DNA from: an uncultured Selenomonadaceae bacterium
GTDB taxonomy: Bacteria > Bacillota > Negativicutes > Selenomonadales > Selenomonadaceae
Direction of reading: 5' to 3'
NCBI GenBank assembly: GCA_905234395.1
Contig: CAJOHG010000030.1
Location: forward strand, 1 to 57,251
Length of the DNA stretch: 57,251 bases
Shown here: piece after piece, positions 1-7,417 of the stretch
How positions within the stretch are numbered: the first letter of the stretch is position 1
How the letters are laid out: every line of letters begins with the position of its first letter
Notes under the pieces: model-generated
Database searches by the model: none
What the model saw: the letters and a program-made list of their open reading frames with translations, nothing else
Told to the model about the DNA's origin: nothing
Program-made: the position numbers and the translations under genes

Positions 1-43
1 GATATTTTTCTATCTTTTCATATTGTTCTTGTGTGATTTTCAT
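1..43 (-). CDS. N-terminal codons of a probable IS5-type transposase (cut by window edge)
   Basis: Reading the minus strand from an ATG at 43-41 gives MKITQEQYEKIEKY before the window ends. That opening resembles the start of many IS5-family transposases, whose first helix reads roughly 'LTDEQYxxIExYLP'. Only 14 residues are visible, so the family call rests on resemblance and on the inverted-repeat-like end just outside it. It could be another small gene with a similar start. Confidence 0.4.
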   Translation of the reverse strand, partial: MKITQEQYEKIEKY

Positions 44-93
44 GACTTCATTTTATCAGCTTTATTTTCTATTTTCCATAGTGTGAACACGCT
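1..93 (-). mobile_element. Putative terminal part of an IS5-family insertion sequence
   Basis: Beyond the presumed transposase start lies a short AT-rich leader. At 81-93 the minus strand reads AGCGTGTTCACAC, which resembles IS5-type terminal inverted repeats (GxGCGTGTTC). It is followed directly by CTAG at 94-97, which fits the YTAR target duplication known for IS5-group elements. The other end is outside the window, so neither the inverted repeat nor the duplication can be confirmed. Confidence 0.35.
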
Positions 94-208
94 CTAGTAC
101 GGCGTCATTGTACCACAAGCGGCTTTGAGTGACAATCACGTTGACAACGGCGCGGCGGATTTTTTGAGCGATTCGGTTGCCCGCGCAACATCACGAAAAG
201 CTTTGCAA

Positions 209-217
209 TGATATAAT
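209..217 (+). promoter_or_regulatory. Extended -10 promoter of ccmE
   Basis: TGA followed by TATAAT (212-217) makes an extended -10 element. No good -35 hexamer lies 17 bp upstream, which is acceptable for the extended class. It precedes the AAGGAG ribosome site at 233-238 and the ccmE start at 248. Confidence 0.5.
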
Positions 218-247
218 CAGCAAAATTTATCGAAGGAGATGCGGCTT

Positions 248-622
248 GTGCGGAAAATTTTTTTGATTGTCCTGTTGCTGAGTTTCATCGCCTATGCGGG
301 TATGAATCTTGCCGAAAGTGTCACGCCATACGTAACCATTGCCGAGGCGCGAACGTCTTCAAACAACGTGCAAGTCAAAGGGCTGCTCGATAAAAATTTT
401 GCTCCCGTGCAGACGTGCGACGAATTCACCTTCGGTTTGGTTGATGAAGACAGCGGCGAGACTTTGCGCGTTAAATTTGACGGCATCAAGCCCGACCAAT
501 TCGACGAGGCTTATCACATTGTCGCGGTCGGCAAATACGACACGTCCGACGAAAGTTTTCATGCAAAGAAACTTTTAATCAAGTGTCCGTCGAAATACGA
601 AGGACAACAAGCGCGGCAATGA
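248..622 (+). CDS. ccmE: Cytochrome c maturation haem chaperone CcmE, CxxxY type
   Basis: CcmE binds haem covalently in the periplasm and passes it to the CcmF-containing lyase. The 124-residue product has an N-terminal membrane anchor (residues 3-20) and an OB-fold-like domain. Near the C-terminus it carries C-P-S-K-Y (residues 113-117). This matches the CxxxY variant known in archaea and sulfate reducers, not the usual HxxxY. I chose GTG 248 because AAGGAG at 233-238 abuts the upstream ATG at 239 with no spacer, while GTG has about 9 nt. The next gene is ccmF. CcmA, B, C, D, G and H are not in the window. The family call is good for the fold, and the Cys variant is read directly. Confidence 0.8.
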   Translation: MRKIFLIVLLLSFIAYAGMNLAESVTPYVTIAEARTSSNNVQVKGLLDKNFAPVQTCDEFTFGLVDEDSGETLRVKFDGIKPDQFDEAYHIVAVGKYDTSDESFHAKKLLIKCPSKYEGQQARQ

Positions 623-683
623 ACTGCGGCTGTTGAAATGTTGGACGCGACAACTTACGAGGAGCAACAAGCGAGGTGAAGAT

Positions 684-2621
684 TTGACGGGAAATTTTTT
701 ATTAGGCGGCGGCTTGACGGCAGCATTGGCGGCAATGTCAATCTGTCTGGCGCAAAAAATTCCTTCGACGCGACCGGTAAAAATCTTCGCGATCACGTCG
801 ACAATCTTTATCTGCGCGGCAAGCTTGCTCCTGTGGATTTTGATCTTTGAAAACGATTTCAGCATCGAATACGTCGCGGCGTACTCATCAACGACACTTC
901 CGACGCTCTACAAAATTTCGGCGTTCTGGGCAGGTCAACAAGGCTCGTTCCTGTTGTGGCTGCTGATTCACGCGATAATCGGCGCAGTGTTAATCTTCCG
1001 TCGAACGTCGGCAACGTCGCTGGGAATTTATTTTTTGATTCAAAGCGTGCTCGTGTTGCTCGTTTTGGCAAAGTCACCTTTCGCCGAAAATCCCGCGCAG
1101 GTTTATGAAGGTGTCGGACTGAATCCGTTGCTGCAAGATTTTTGGATGGCAATTCACCCGCCGATAATTTTCGTCGGTTACGCGCTGTTGGCAGTCCCTT
1201 TTGCGTTGAGCTTAGGAAATTTGTTGACGGACACGGCGTCGCGAAATTGGCTTGAAGAGGCTCGCAAGTGGACGTTGGCGGCATGGAGTTTTCTCGGCGC
1301 AGGAATTTTCATCGGCGGCTATTGGGCTTACAAAGTTTTAGGTTGGGGCGGCTATTGGGGCTGGGATCCTGTCGAGAATTCATCGTTGGTACCGTGGCTG
1401 TTGAGCGCGGTGTTGTTGCATTTGATAAACCTGGCGCGGAAAAAATCGGCGGTGTTGGCTCCGGCTCACGCGGCGGCAACGTTCACATATGCGCTTGTCA
1501 TTTACGGGACGTTCTTGACGCGTTCGGGAATTTTAGGCGATTTCTCGGTACATTCGTTCGCGGGCACGTCAATCGGCTTTTCAATCGCTCTTGCAAATGC
1601 GCTGGTCTTAATCGGCGGGCTGATGATTCTGCTCGTCAAAGCAAAATCACTTCCGCAAGGCAAAATGTACGACACTCACGGCGAGGCGGCGTTCACAATT
1701 TTACTCGGCTGTCTGCTGATAATTTTTATCGCGGCGATTGTTTGGGTCGGAATGTCAATGCCCTTGTTGAGTCAAATTTTCGGCGAGGCGGCGGCAGTCG
1801 ACAGCGATTTTTATGTTAAAAGCACCGCACCGATAGCGTTGATGTTGGTCGTGCTGATAATTTGGACGTTCGCAAAATTCGGGCGTTCGATAAGTTTGGG
1901 CGGGAAAATTTCTCACGTCGGCTTTTTGATGATGTTGGCGGCGATTGTAATTTCTTCGCAAGGTGAAACCGTCACGCAAGAATTTCAACCGCGCACCAAA
2001 GTTTCAATCGCCGGGCACGAGATAATTTACGAAGGTCAAGTTTTCAGCGACGACGAACGCGAAAAATTTTACGTCTACAACGTCGACGGCGAAATTGTCA
2101 AAGCTTTAACGAAACTGCGCGGCAACGGCACCGATGCGGCTCGCGAACCCGCCATAGTGAAAAATTTTTCGGGTGACGTTTACATTGCTCCGCACGCTGC
2201 AAAAATCGAAATGATTCAGGAATTATTGCTCACGAAAAATGTTTTCGCGATGGACGGCGAATTCGGCTACACATTCGAGGACGCGCACATTGACTACGAC
2301 GACGAAGGCAAACCGATTCAAGCGACGGCAGAAATTACGATAACCGACGGCAATGTTGAGGAAGTGATTCTTCCGCTGATAACGGTCACTCGCGACGGCG
2401 GCACATCAAAGGCGATTGAAGTTTTCAGCGGCAAAAGACGCGTGCGCTTGACGGGCATATCGGGCGATTTGGACAAAGCTCGCCTTGAAATTTTGCCGAC
2501 GCTGGAAAAAATTTCGTCAATGCCGATAACGACGACAATCACGACGAAACCGATTATCTGGTTCCTGTGGTTGAGCGTTACGACAATTTGCGCAGGAACT
2601 CTGTTGGCAATAAAACGTTGA
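684..2621 (+). CDS. ccmF: Haem lyase subunit CcmF/NrfE
   Basis: This polytopic membrane protein of the CcmF/CcsA superfamily attaches haem to apocytochrome CxxCH motifs. It has 645 residues, a normal CcmF length. A conserved His sits in MAIHPP (about residue 158). The tryptophan-rich haem-binding WWD signature is at residues 221-238 (WGGYWGWDPVENSSLVPW). Many hydrophobic segments and a periplasmic domain before the last membrane helix also fit. The start is TTG 684, preceded by GAGGTGAA at 673-680; an upstream ATG at 633 has no ribosome site. It follows ccmE by 61 nt and lies before nrfHA, whose nine haems it probably helps attach. Whether it also handles the special CxxCK haem of NrfA cannot be told from sequence. 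Confidence 0.9.
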   Translation: MTGNFLLGGGLTAALAAMSICLAQKIPSTRPVKIFAITSTIFICAASLLLWILIFENDFSIEYVAAYSSTTLPTLYKISAFWAGQQGSFLLWLLIHAIIGAVLIFRRTSATSLGIYFLIQSVLVLLVLAKSPFAENPAQVYEGVGLNPLLQDFWMAIHPPIIFVGYALLAVPFALSLGNLLTDTASRNWLEEARKWTLAAWSFLGAGIFIGGYWAYKVLGWGGYWGWDPVENSSLVPWLLSAVLLHLINLARKKSAVLAPAHAAATFTYALVIYGTFLTRSGILGDFSVHSFAGTSIGFSIALANALVLIGGLMILLVKAKSLPQGKMYDTHGEAAFTILLGCLLIIFIAAIVWVGMSMPLLSQIFGEAAAVDSDFYVKSTAPIALMLVVLIIWTFAKFGRSISLGGKISHVGFLMMLAAIVISSQGETVTQEFQPRTKVSIAGHEIIYEGQVFSDDEREKFYVYNVDGEIVKALTKLRGNGTDAAREPAIVKNFSGDVYIAPHAAKIEMIQELLLTKNVFAMDGEFGYTFEDAHIDYDDEGKPIQATAEITITDGNVEEVILPLITVTRDGGTSKAIEVFSGKRRVRLTGISGDLDKARLEILPTLEKISSMPITTTITTKPIIWFLWLSVTTICAGTLLAIKR

Positions 2622-2630
2622 CGAAAAATA

Positions 2631-2686
2631 GACCGCGCATGGACGCGCGGTCGCCGACATGCTGAGCGTGACGCGAAGCTGTCGGC
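2631..2686. other. Two adjacent hairpins after ccmF
   Basis: GACCGCGC (2631-2638) pairs perfectly with GCGCGGTC (2645-2652) around a 6-nt loop. It is followed at once by GCCGACA (2653-2659) pairing with TGTCGGC (2680-2686). No T-run follows, so this is not a standard intrinsic terminator. It may be a processing or mRNA-stabilising structure at the end of the ccm transcript. Confidence 0.5.
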
Positions 2687-2749
2687 ACTAATGGCTGATG
2701 AAAGTCTTAACGCTACGGCAATGATGACCAAACGTTAGACGCGCTGAAG

Positions 2750-2872
2750 AACTGAATCGAAGTGAACGGCTTAAGTTATCGAAAAGTTTGTATCGCTCCC
2801 CGCGCAGGGGCGGCTTTCTTTGCTACTTTCTTTCTCCGCAGAAAGAAAGTAGATCCTAAAAAATAAAAAAGA
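2750..2872 (-). repeat. Dispersed hairpin repeat, copy A (subtype 1)
   Basis: On the minus strand this starts with TTTTTTAGGATCTACTTTC. It contains an internal inverted repeat (CTACTTTCTTTCT / AGAAAGAAAGTAG), then a GC-rich block, GAGCGATACA, and a tail ending near GATTCAGTTC. It is homologous along its whole length to copy C (40108-40262) and shares its left half with copies B and D. It fills most of the ccmF-nrfH gap. No coding potential is seen. Confidence 0.7.
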
Positions 2873-2919
2873 AATTACTAACCAAAAACAATCTAAAATT
2901 CACGGAAGGAGGTAACGAG

Positions 2920-3399
2920 ATGTGCATTAAAGATTTGCTTGAGAAGCACACGCTGAAATGTTTGGCGGGCGGCTTTATCGTCGGAGTGTTGGCAGTCGGC
3001 GCAGGAATGGGCTTTCTTCACGCGTCGGGCACGAAAACTTTTTGCGGTCAATGTCATTCAATGAAACACGAGGCGGCAACTTTTGCAATGAGCAGTCACC
3101 GTGAACAGGATTGCGTCGAATGTCACTTGCCGCACGACAACACCGCGCATTATCTTTTCGAGAAAGGGCGCACGGGTATCGTTGATATGTATCATGAAAT
3201 TATGCGCGACTATCCCGAACGAATCAAACTCGACGCTTCAGCCCGCAAAATGGTCAGCGAAAACTGCTTGCGCTGTCACGAGGCAACAATGTCTTACGTC
3301 AACACCGCGCCCGGCGGCACGCAAGACGATTGCTTGAAATGCCACAGCAGAATCGCGCACGGCTCGAATCATTTGGAGGGAGGTATAAAAGTTGAGTAA
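2920..3399 (+). CDS. nrfH: Cytochrome c nitrite reductase membrane subunit NrfH
   Basis: NrfH is the tetrahaem NapC/NirT-family quinol dehydrogenase that feeds electrons from menaquinol to NrfA. The 159-residue protein has one N-terminal membrane helix (residues 15-34). Four haem motifs are present: CGQCH (42-46), CVECH (65-69), CLRCH (116-120) and CLKCH (138-142). A strong GGAAGGAGG site precedes the ATG. The last 8 nt overlap the start of nrfA, so the two are translationally coupled. Together with ccmEF upstream this is a compact respiratory ammonification unit. Confidence 0.93.
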   Translation: MCIKDLLEKHTLKCLAGGFIVGVLAVGAGMGFLHASGTKTFCGQCHSMKHEAATFAMSSHREQDCVECHLPHDNTAHYLFEKGRTGIVDMYHEIMRDYPERIKLDASARKMVSENCLRCHEATMSYVNTAPGGTQDDCLKCHSRIAHGSNHLEGGIKVE

Positions 3400-4780
3400 G
3401 ATGCAAAAATACATCGCGGGCGCATTGGTCTTGTGCGTGGCATTCTTCGCGATATTGTTCGCCAGAGTCATTGCCAAACCCGCGACAAAATTTGAATTGG
3501 CACAAATTCCCGAAGACCAAAAGTTGACGCGCATGGGTTACGCACAAGCTTACCCGTTGCAATTCAACTCGTTCAAAAAAATGATGGACGATGCACCGTC
3601 TCCGACAGGCTTTGGCGGCGCACAAGCAGGCAATTCGCACTTGATGGAACAACCCGAACAAATTGAACTGTTCAAAGGTTACAAATTCTCCATTCAATAC
3701 GACGACGATCGCGGACATTGGTTCGCCGGTCAAGACATTCTCGAATCGCTCCGTCGTCCCGGTCAAAAAGGCTCGTGCATAGTCTGCAAAGGCTCTTATA
3801 TGTACGACGTTTACTTCAAGGAAAGCGGTTGGGATTTTGCGTCGAAACCGTTTGATGAAATTGCCGCGCCGATTAAAGAAGACGAGTGGTTCGGTTGCTC
3901 AACCTGTCACGATCCCGACACAATGCAACTTCGCGTTTACAATCAAGGCTTTATAGAATCAATGGCGGAAAAGGGCGTTGACATCAGCAAGGCAACTCAT
4001 AATGAAATGCGCCTTTACGTTTGCGCACAATGCCACAACGAATATTTCTTCACGGCGGAAGACGGACGCGTTCACATGCCCTTTGCAAACGGTCTCGATC
4101 CCGAATCCGAATTCAAATATTATCAAGACGGTCACGCCAAAGGATTTACCGGCGACTGGACGCATCCCGACAGCGGCGCACGTATGTTGAAAGTTCAGCA
4201 CCCGGACTTTGAAGTTTGGTCTGATTCAATTCACGCGCTCAACGGCGTCACCTGCGTCGATTGCCATATGCCTTACATGCGTCAAGACGGACAGAAATAC
4301 ACTTCGCACTGGATGACAAATCCGCTTAAACATTACGATTCCGCTTGTGCCAAATGCCACGACGAATCTTACGATACCATGTTGCACCGCGTGCAGACGA
4401 TTAACGACAACACGTTCAAGATTTTGCGCATTGCCGGACAAACGACTGCTCGCGCTCACAAGACGATTCAAGCCGCCAAAGCCGCAGGTGCCACCGACGA
4501 ACAGCTTGCCGAATCCCGTCAACTGATTCGCGAGGCGCAATGGTATTGGGATTGGGTCTCCGCCGAAAGTGCAATGGGTTTCCACAATCCCGACAAATGC
4601 ATGAAGTCGCTCGGACTTTCGATTGACGCCGCACACAGAGCGATTGAAAGCGCACTTGCCGCGACAAAAGGGACTTACACGCTTGAAGCGTTGCCGACAG
4701 AGCCTTTCAAACCGGCAACTCCGGCACCAGCTCCCGCACCTGAACCGACACCTGCAACTGAACCTGCACCCGCGCAATAA
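3392..4780 (+). CDS. nrfA: Pentahaem cytochrome c nitrite reductase NrfA
   Basis: NrfA catalyses six-electron reduction of nitrite to ammonium outside the cytoplasmic membrane. Five haem sites are visible: the active-site CIVCK (129-133) with lysine in place of histidine, then CSTCH (169-173), CAQCH (211-215), CVDCH (288-292) and CAKCH (319-323). The distal HALNGV segment before haem 4 and the HWMTNP segment before haem 5 are also typical. The N-terminus has a signal anchor (residues 7-27). The C-terminus is a 30-residue Pro/Ala/Glu-rich tail, unusual for the family. The start is TTG 3392, 8 nt after GGAGGGAGGT; ATG 3401 is an alternative. A CxxCK haem normally needs a dedicated lyase. Confidence 0.95.
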   Translation: MSKMQKYIAGALVLCVAFFAILFARVIAKPATKFELAQIPEDQKLTRMGYAQAYPLQFNSFKKMMDDAPSPTGFGGAQAGNSHLMEQPEQIELFKGYKFSIQYDDDRGHWFAGQDILESLRRPGQKGSCIVCKGSYMYDVYFKESGWDFASKPFDEIAAPIKEDEWFGCSTCHDPDTMQLRVYNQGFIESMAEKGVDISKATHNEMRLYVCAQCHNEYFFTAEDGRVHMPFANGLDPESEFKYYQDGHAKGFTGDWTHPDSGARMLKVQHPDFEVWSDSIHALNGVTCVDCHMPYMRQDGQKYTSHWMTNPLKHYDSACAKCHDESYDTMLHRVQTINDNTFKILRIAGQTTARAHKTIQAAKAAGATDEQLAESRQLIREAQWYWDWVSAESAMGFHNPDKCMKSLGLSIDAAHRAIESALAATKGTYTLEALPTEPFKPATPAPAPAPEPTPATEPAPAQ

Positions 4781-4801
4781 ATTCAATCGATATAAAGATT
4801 T

Positions 4802-4833
4802 ATCGCCCTTCAAAACGGAGCGGCGATTTTTTC
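4802..4833 (+). terminator. Intrinsic terminator 1 of nrfHA
   Basis: ATCGCC plus CTTC pair with GGAG plus GGCGAT (4802-4827) across a short A-rich loop, followed by TTTTT. It lies 21 nt after the nrfA stop. Confidence 0.75.
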
Positions 4834-4898
4834 CCAGCGTTGGTAAAAATTTTTCATGCCCGCAACTCCGCGCAATAAATTCAACGACATAAAAATTC

Positions 4899-4932
4899 AT
4901 CGTCCTTCAAATCGAAGCGGCGATTTTTTTTA
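4899..4932 (+). terminator. Intrinsic terminator 2, duplicate of the first
   Basis: ATCGTCCTTC (4899-4908) pairs with GAAG and GGCGAT (4914-4924, one bulged C) around AAATC, followed by an eight-T run. The fold is the same as terminator 1 and it arose with the surrounding tandem duplication. Confidence 0.75.
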
Positions 4933-4939
4933 CGAGTGT

Positions 4940-5070
4940 TAGGGCGTGTTGGTAAAATCGCATTAAATAGAACTGAAACCCGCCGACCGCGTCGCGTGAC
5001 GAGCGAACAAAGAAAAAGCAGATCCTAAACATAAAAAAATTACAAGCCGAATGCAATTTACCAACACGTT
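4940..5070 (-). repeat. Dispersed hairpin repeat, copy D (subtype 2, internally shortened)
   Basis: The minus strand reads TTTAGGATCTGCTTTTTCTTTG, then CGTCACGCGACGCGGTCGGCGG, a stretch with TTCTATTTAATG, and ends in GATTTTACCAACA. Copy B (29180-29345) has the same order of blocks, plus the second arm of the A/T-rich hairpin and a CGGTCGAC...GTCGACCG hairpin that are missing here. Confidence 0.65.
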
Positions 5071-5094
5071 CCAGGTAAAAATTTTTTCGGCGTC

Positions 5095-5123
5095 TTGAAT
5101 ACATGAAATTTATCTGGTAAGAT
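5095..5123 (+). promoter_or_regulatory. Sigma-70-like promoter before a decayed reading frame
   Basis: TTGAAT (5095-5100), a 17-bp spacer and TAAGAT (5118-5123). It drives the short frame at 5163. Confidence 0.45.
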
Positions 5124-5162
5124 AAACGCAACCAATTTTTAGGCGCGGAAGGAGAATTCATC

Positions 5163-5285
5163 ATGGCGATACCCAGGCAGGCGCGTGCTCGTCCAATGTG
5201 ATGTTCGTCGCGCAGAAATTTTTAATTTGCAAAGCATGACGGCGTCTGATATAATCGGCGGCGTTGTGAAGTGAACGTATTAAGG
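5163..5285 (+). pseudogene. Possible remnant of a REP-associated (Y1/IS200-like) transposase start
   Basis: A good AAGGAG site (5149-5154) precedes ATG 5163, which encodes only MAIPRQARARPM before TGA. Y1-type transposases of the RAYT/IS200 group commonly open with 'MPRQARxKSxxGIYHVMxRG'. One frame over, the next codons give a piece reading SNVMF, which fits the continuation. I infer a truncated, frameshifted transposase start. It could equally be a leader peptide. It sits right after dispersed repeat copy D, notable because RAYT enzymes act on REP hairpins. Confidence 0.3.
5227..5255 (+). promoter_or_regulatory. Promoter of the skp-lpxD operon
   Basis: TTGCAA (5227-5232), a 17-bp spacer and TATAAT (5250-5255) with an upstream TGA (extended -10). 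It lies 42 bp before the first skp-like gene. Confidence 0.75.
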
Positions 5286-5296
5286 AGACGTGCATA

Positions 5297-5764
5297 ATGA
5301 TTCAACTGGAGAAAAAACAAGTCAAGATCGTCAGCATTTTGATTGCGGTGATTTTCATCGGCAGCGTTGTCGCACTCGCATTGACGCAGACCGGCAACAT
5401 CGCCTCGGCGGCAAGTTCTTCAAACGTGGGAGTTATAGACTATGGCGGAGCAATGCGTGCTCACCCGGACGCCAAGACCATTCCCGAAAAACTCGAAGCG
5501 GCATTCAACGAGATTCAAAAAGATTTCGAGGAAAAAACTGCCGGCAAGAGTGATCAAGAAAAAGCGGAATATTTTCAGCAATGCCAAATGCGCATGGCTC
5601 AAAAAGAACAGGAATTGATGGAGCCGATAACTCAAGCCGTTGACGCCGCGATTAAAAAAGTAGCCGACAAAAAAGGCTTGTCTGTCGTCATAGACAAGAC
5701 GGTAGTTTATTACGGCGGGCAAGACATCACGCAAGACGTTATTACAGAACTTGGCAAGAAATGA
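5297..5764 (+). CDS. OmpH/Skp-like periplasmic chaperone, membrane-anchored
   Basis: Skp-family proteins chaperone outer-membrane proteins across the periplasm. This 155-residue protein has an N-terminal hydrophobic segment (residues 10-30) that serves as signal or anchor, then the family pattern. That pattern is a short strand with VGVIDYGGAMRAHPD, a long charged helix pair (about 55-120) and a final strand with GLSVVIDKTVVYYGGQDIT, typical of the C-terminal end of Skp/OmpH. AAGGAG at 5282-5287 supports ATG 5297. It is the first of three Skp-like genes before lpxD, an order known from diderm Firmicutes. An own promoter lies at 5227-5255. Confidence 0.85.
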   Translation: MIQLEKKQVKIVSILIAVIFIGSVVALALTQTGNIASAASSSNVGVIDYGGAMRAHPDAKTIPEKLEAAFNEIQKDFEEKTAGKSDQEKAEYFQQCQMRMAQKEQELMEPITQAVDAAIKKVADKKGLSVVIDKTVVYYGGQDITQDVITELGKK

Positions 5765-5765
5765 T

Positions 5766-5852
5766 TTTTAGGGACTAGGAACTGGGGACTGGGGACTAGT
5801 GGGATTAGGGATTATTAAGCTAGTTCCTAGTTCCTCGTTCTTAGTTCCTTTT
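5766..5852 (+). repeat. Low-complexity GGGACTAGGAACT-type repeat between two skp-like genes
   Basis: The gap holds iterations of GGGACTAGGAACT, GGGGACTGGGGACTAG and GGGATTAGGG, then the complement-like TAGTTCCTAGTTCCTCGTTC. The two halves can fold back on each other (GGACTAGGAACT with AGTTCCTAGTTCC). It may act as an mRNA hairpin or partial terminator inside the operon. Confidence 0.6.
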
Positions 5853-5869
5853 TTTTGGAGGCGGGCGCG

Positions 5870-6937
5870 GTGAATTACGTCCTGTTGGCGGCGGCGATAA
5901 TGACAGTTTTAATCGGCGGCGGACTCTGGTTTTACAACGCGTCTGAAGTTCCCGAAAAACCACCCGTCGAAAAAAAAATCGAAAAGCCCGTCGAGGCACG
6001 CGGCGTCGGAATAATCGACATTGAACGAATTCAAGCGGCACATCCCGACGGCGAACAACTTGATTATCTTTTGGCAAAGGAAATGCGACTGCGCCTTGAA
6101 TTCAATCAGGCAATGAAGGTCGTCGAAATTCCAAAACCTTCACCGCCGGAAACCAATGAAGAAGTCTTTGACGAGGCGCAGTGGCAGAAGAATGCACAAA
6201 TCGTCGTCAGTCAACTTGCCGAACTTGAAAGCCGAAAAAAATTCGCGGCAGAAGATTATCGCAAGAAATCCGAGCCGCAATACATTGAAAGGCGCAACAA
6301 AATCAACGAAGGATACATGAACGAGCAAGTGAACATTCAGCTCAAATTGCGCAATTATGACAACCTGCACTTGAACGACGAACAAATCAGAGAATTGCAA
6401 GAGCGACTTGAACAAGTTGAAATTGAGCGCAACGGCAAACAAATGGAATTGCTTGAACAGTGGATGGCGGAAATTAAACAACACGCGGAAGATTCGGTTG
6501 CGGAAGACGAAAAACGACTTCGAGCGGAGGCAGAAAGACTTCGTGCACAAGTCGAGGAGCAGACGCGTAAAAAGGAGTCGGACGTCACTGAACGAAACAA
6601 ACGGCTCATGGAAGACGCCGTGCGCGAAATGGAAAACAGGCAAATTCGACGGCAGGAACTCTTCAACGAATTGCAGGAAGTCGGCAAGGAACGTGCGGAG
6701 CTTGAAAAGAAAATTCTTGATTCGATTGCCGACAAGGTGACGATGCTGGCGGCGTTCAATCATTTGGAAATGGTTTTCATCAAACGTGAATCCGCACTCA
6801 ACGAAAAATTTTCTTTGCGCCGCAAAGTTCGCAACTTTGACTTCAAGTCGCCCGAAAAAATCGGAGCCGTCGTTTTTCCCGGCAAAGACGCCCGCGATTT
6901 GACCGACGACGTGATAAAAGAAATGAATCGATTGTAA
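5870..6937 (+). CDS. Large coiled-coil OmpH/Skp-like membrane-anchored protein
   Basis: The 355-residue product has an N-terminal membrane helix (residues 3-20) and a Pro/Glu/Lys-rich linker. It then shows a Skp-like opening strand (GVGIIDIERIQAAHPDGEQL, about 45-64), a very long charged coiled coil (about 90-300) and a final Skp-like segment ending in DLTDDVIKEMN. It is about twice the usual Skp length, as if the helical tentacles were extended. The start is GTG 5870, 8 nt after GGAGG at 5857-5861; TTG 5855 overlaps that site. It is the middle gene of the skp trio. An envelope-spanning or periplasmic chaperone role is inferred from context and coil only. Confidence 0.7.
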   Translation: MNYVLLAAAIMTVLIGGGLWFYNASEVPEKPPVEKKIEKPVEARGVGIIDIERIQAAHPDGEQLDYLLAKEMRLRLEFNQAMKVVEIPKPSPPETNEEVFDEAQWQKNAQIVVSQLAELESRKKFAAEDYRKKSEPQYIERRNKINEGYMNEQVNIQLKLRNYDNLHLNDEQIRELQERLEQVEIERNGKQMELLEQWMAEIKQHAEDSVAEDEKRLRAEAERLRAQVEEQTRKKESDVTERNKRLMEDAVREMENRQIRRQELFNELQEVGKERAELEKKILDSIADKVTMLAAFNHLEMVFIKRESALNEKFSLRRKVRNFDFKSPEKIGAVVFPGKDARDLTDDVIKEMNRL

Positions 6938-6973
6938 CAAAGAAGTCTTGTCCTTCAGAAGGAGTGGTTATAA

Positions 6974-7405
6974 ATGAATTTTGCAAAAAAATTTGCGGCG
7001 GCGGCATTGATTGTTTCGTCGCTCATGTTCACGGGTTGCGGTCAAGGACAAATCGGTTGCGTGGACAAAAATAAAGTTATGGCAGAATCGCCTCGCGCAA
7101 AGGCAGTCACCGAAGAAGCCAAAGCCGAAATTGACAAGGCAGTCGCGGCATTCGACGAGAAGTATCCCAACAAAGAAAGCATGTCCGAAGAAGACGCCGC
7201 GAAGGCTCAACAGGAATTGCAACGCGAATTGCAGAAAATTCAGCAGAAATATTCCGCGCACTTGGAAAGTCGTTTTAACGTCGTTGTCGCAGAAGTTGCA
7301 AACTCGAAGGATATTGACGTGGTCATAGCCAATCCCGCGAATCAGAAACTCCTTCATCAAGGCGGCATTGACATCACCGACGAAGTTATCAGCAAAATGC
7401 AATAA
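6974..7405 (+). CDS. OmpH/Skp-like lipoprotein
   Basis: 143 residues with a lipoprotein signal peptide: a hydrophobic stretch ending in LMFTGC (lipobox, Cys at residue 22). The body is Skp-like: QIGCVDKNKVMAESPRAK opens it, a charged helical hairpin follows (about 45-105), and DIDVVIANPANQK then GGIDITDEVI close it. AGAAGGAGTGG lies 8 nt before ATG. It is the third Skp-like gene, 12 nt before lpxD. A lipid-anchored chaperone that works with outer-membrane assembly is inferred. Confidence 0.8.
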   Translation: MNFAKKFAAAALIVSSLMFTGCGQGQIGCVDKNKVMAESPRAKAVTEEAKAEIDKAVAAFDEKYPNKESMSEEDAAKAQQELQRELQKIQQKYSAHLESRFNVVVAEVANSKDIDVVIANPANQKLLHQGGIDITDEVISKMQ

Positions 7406-7417
7406 GCGGGCGAGACT

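Larger units (their letters stand above)
4769..4955 (+). repeat. Imperfect tandem duplication of the nrfA 3-prime end and terminator
   Basis: The block from the last codons of nrfA (CCGCGCAATAAATTCAA) through the terminator to GTTGGTAAAA (4769-4848) recurs, diverged, at 4870-4955. Both units contain the same hairpin plus T-run. The second copy holds a dead remnant of the nrfA stop context. Confidence 0.7.

Noticed and set aside
633..683. Upstream ATG start for ccmF
   Set aside because: No Shine-Dalgarno. The added 17 residues are charged and precede the membrane helix; TTG 684 has a proper site.
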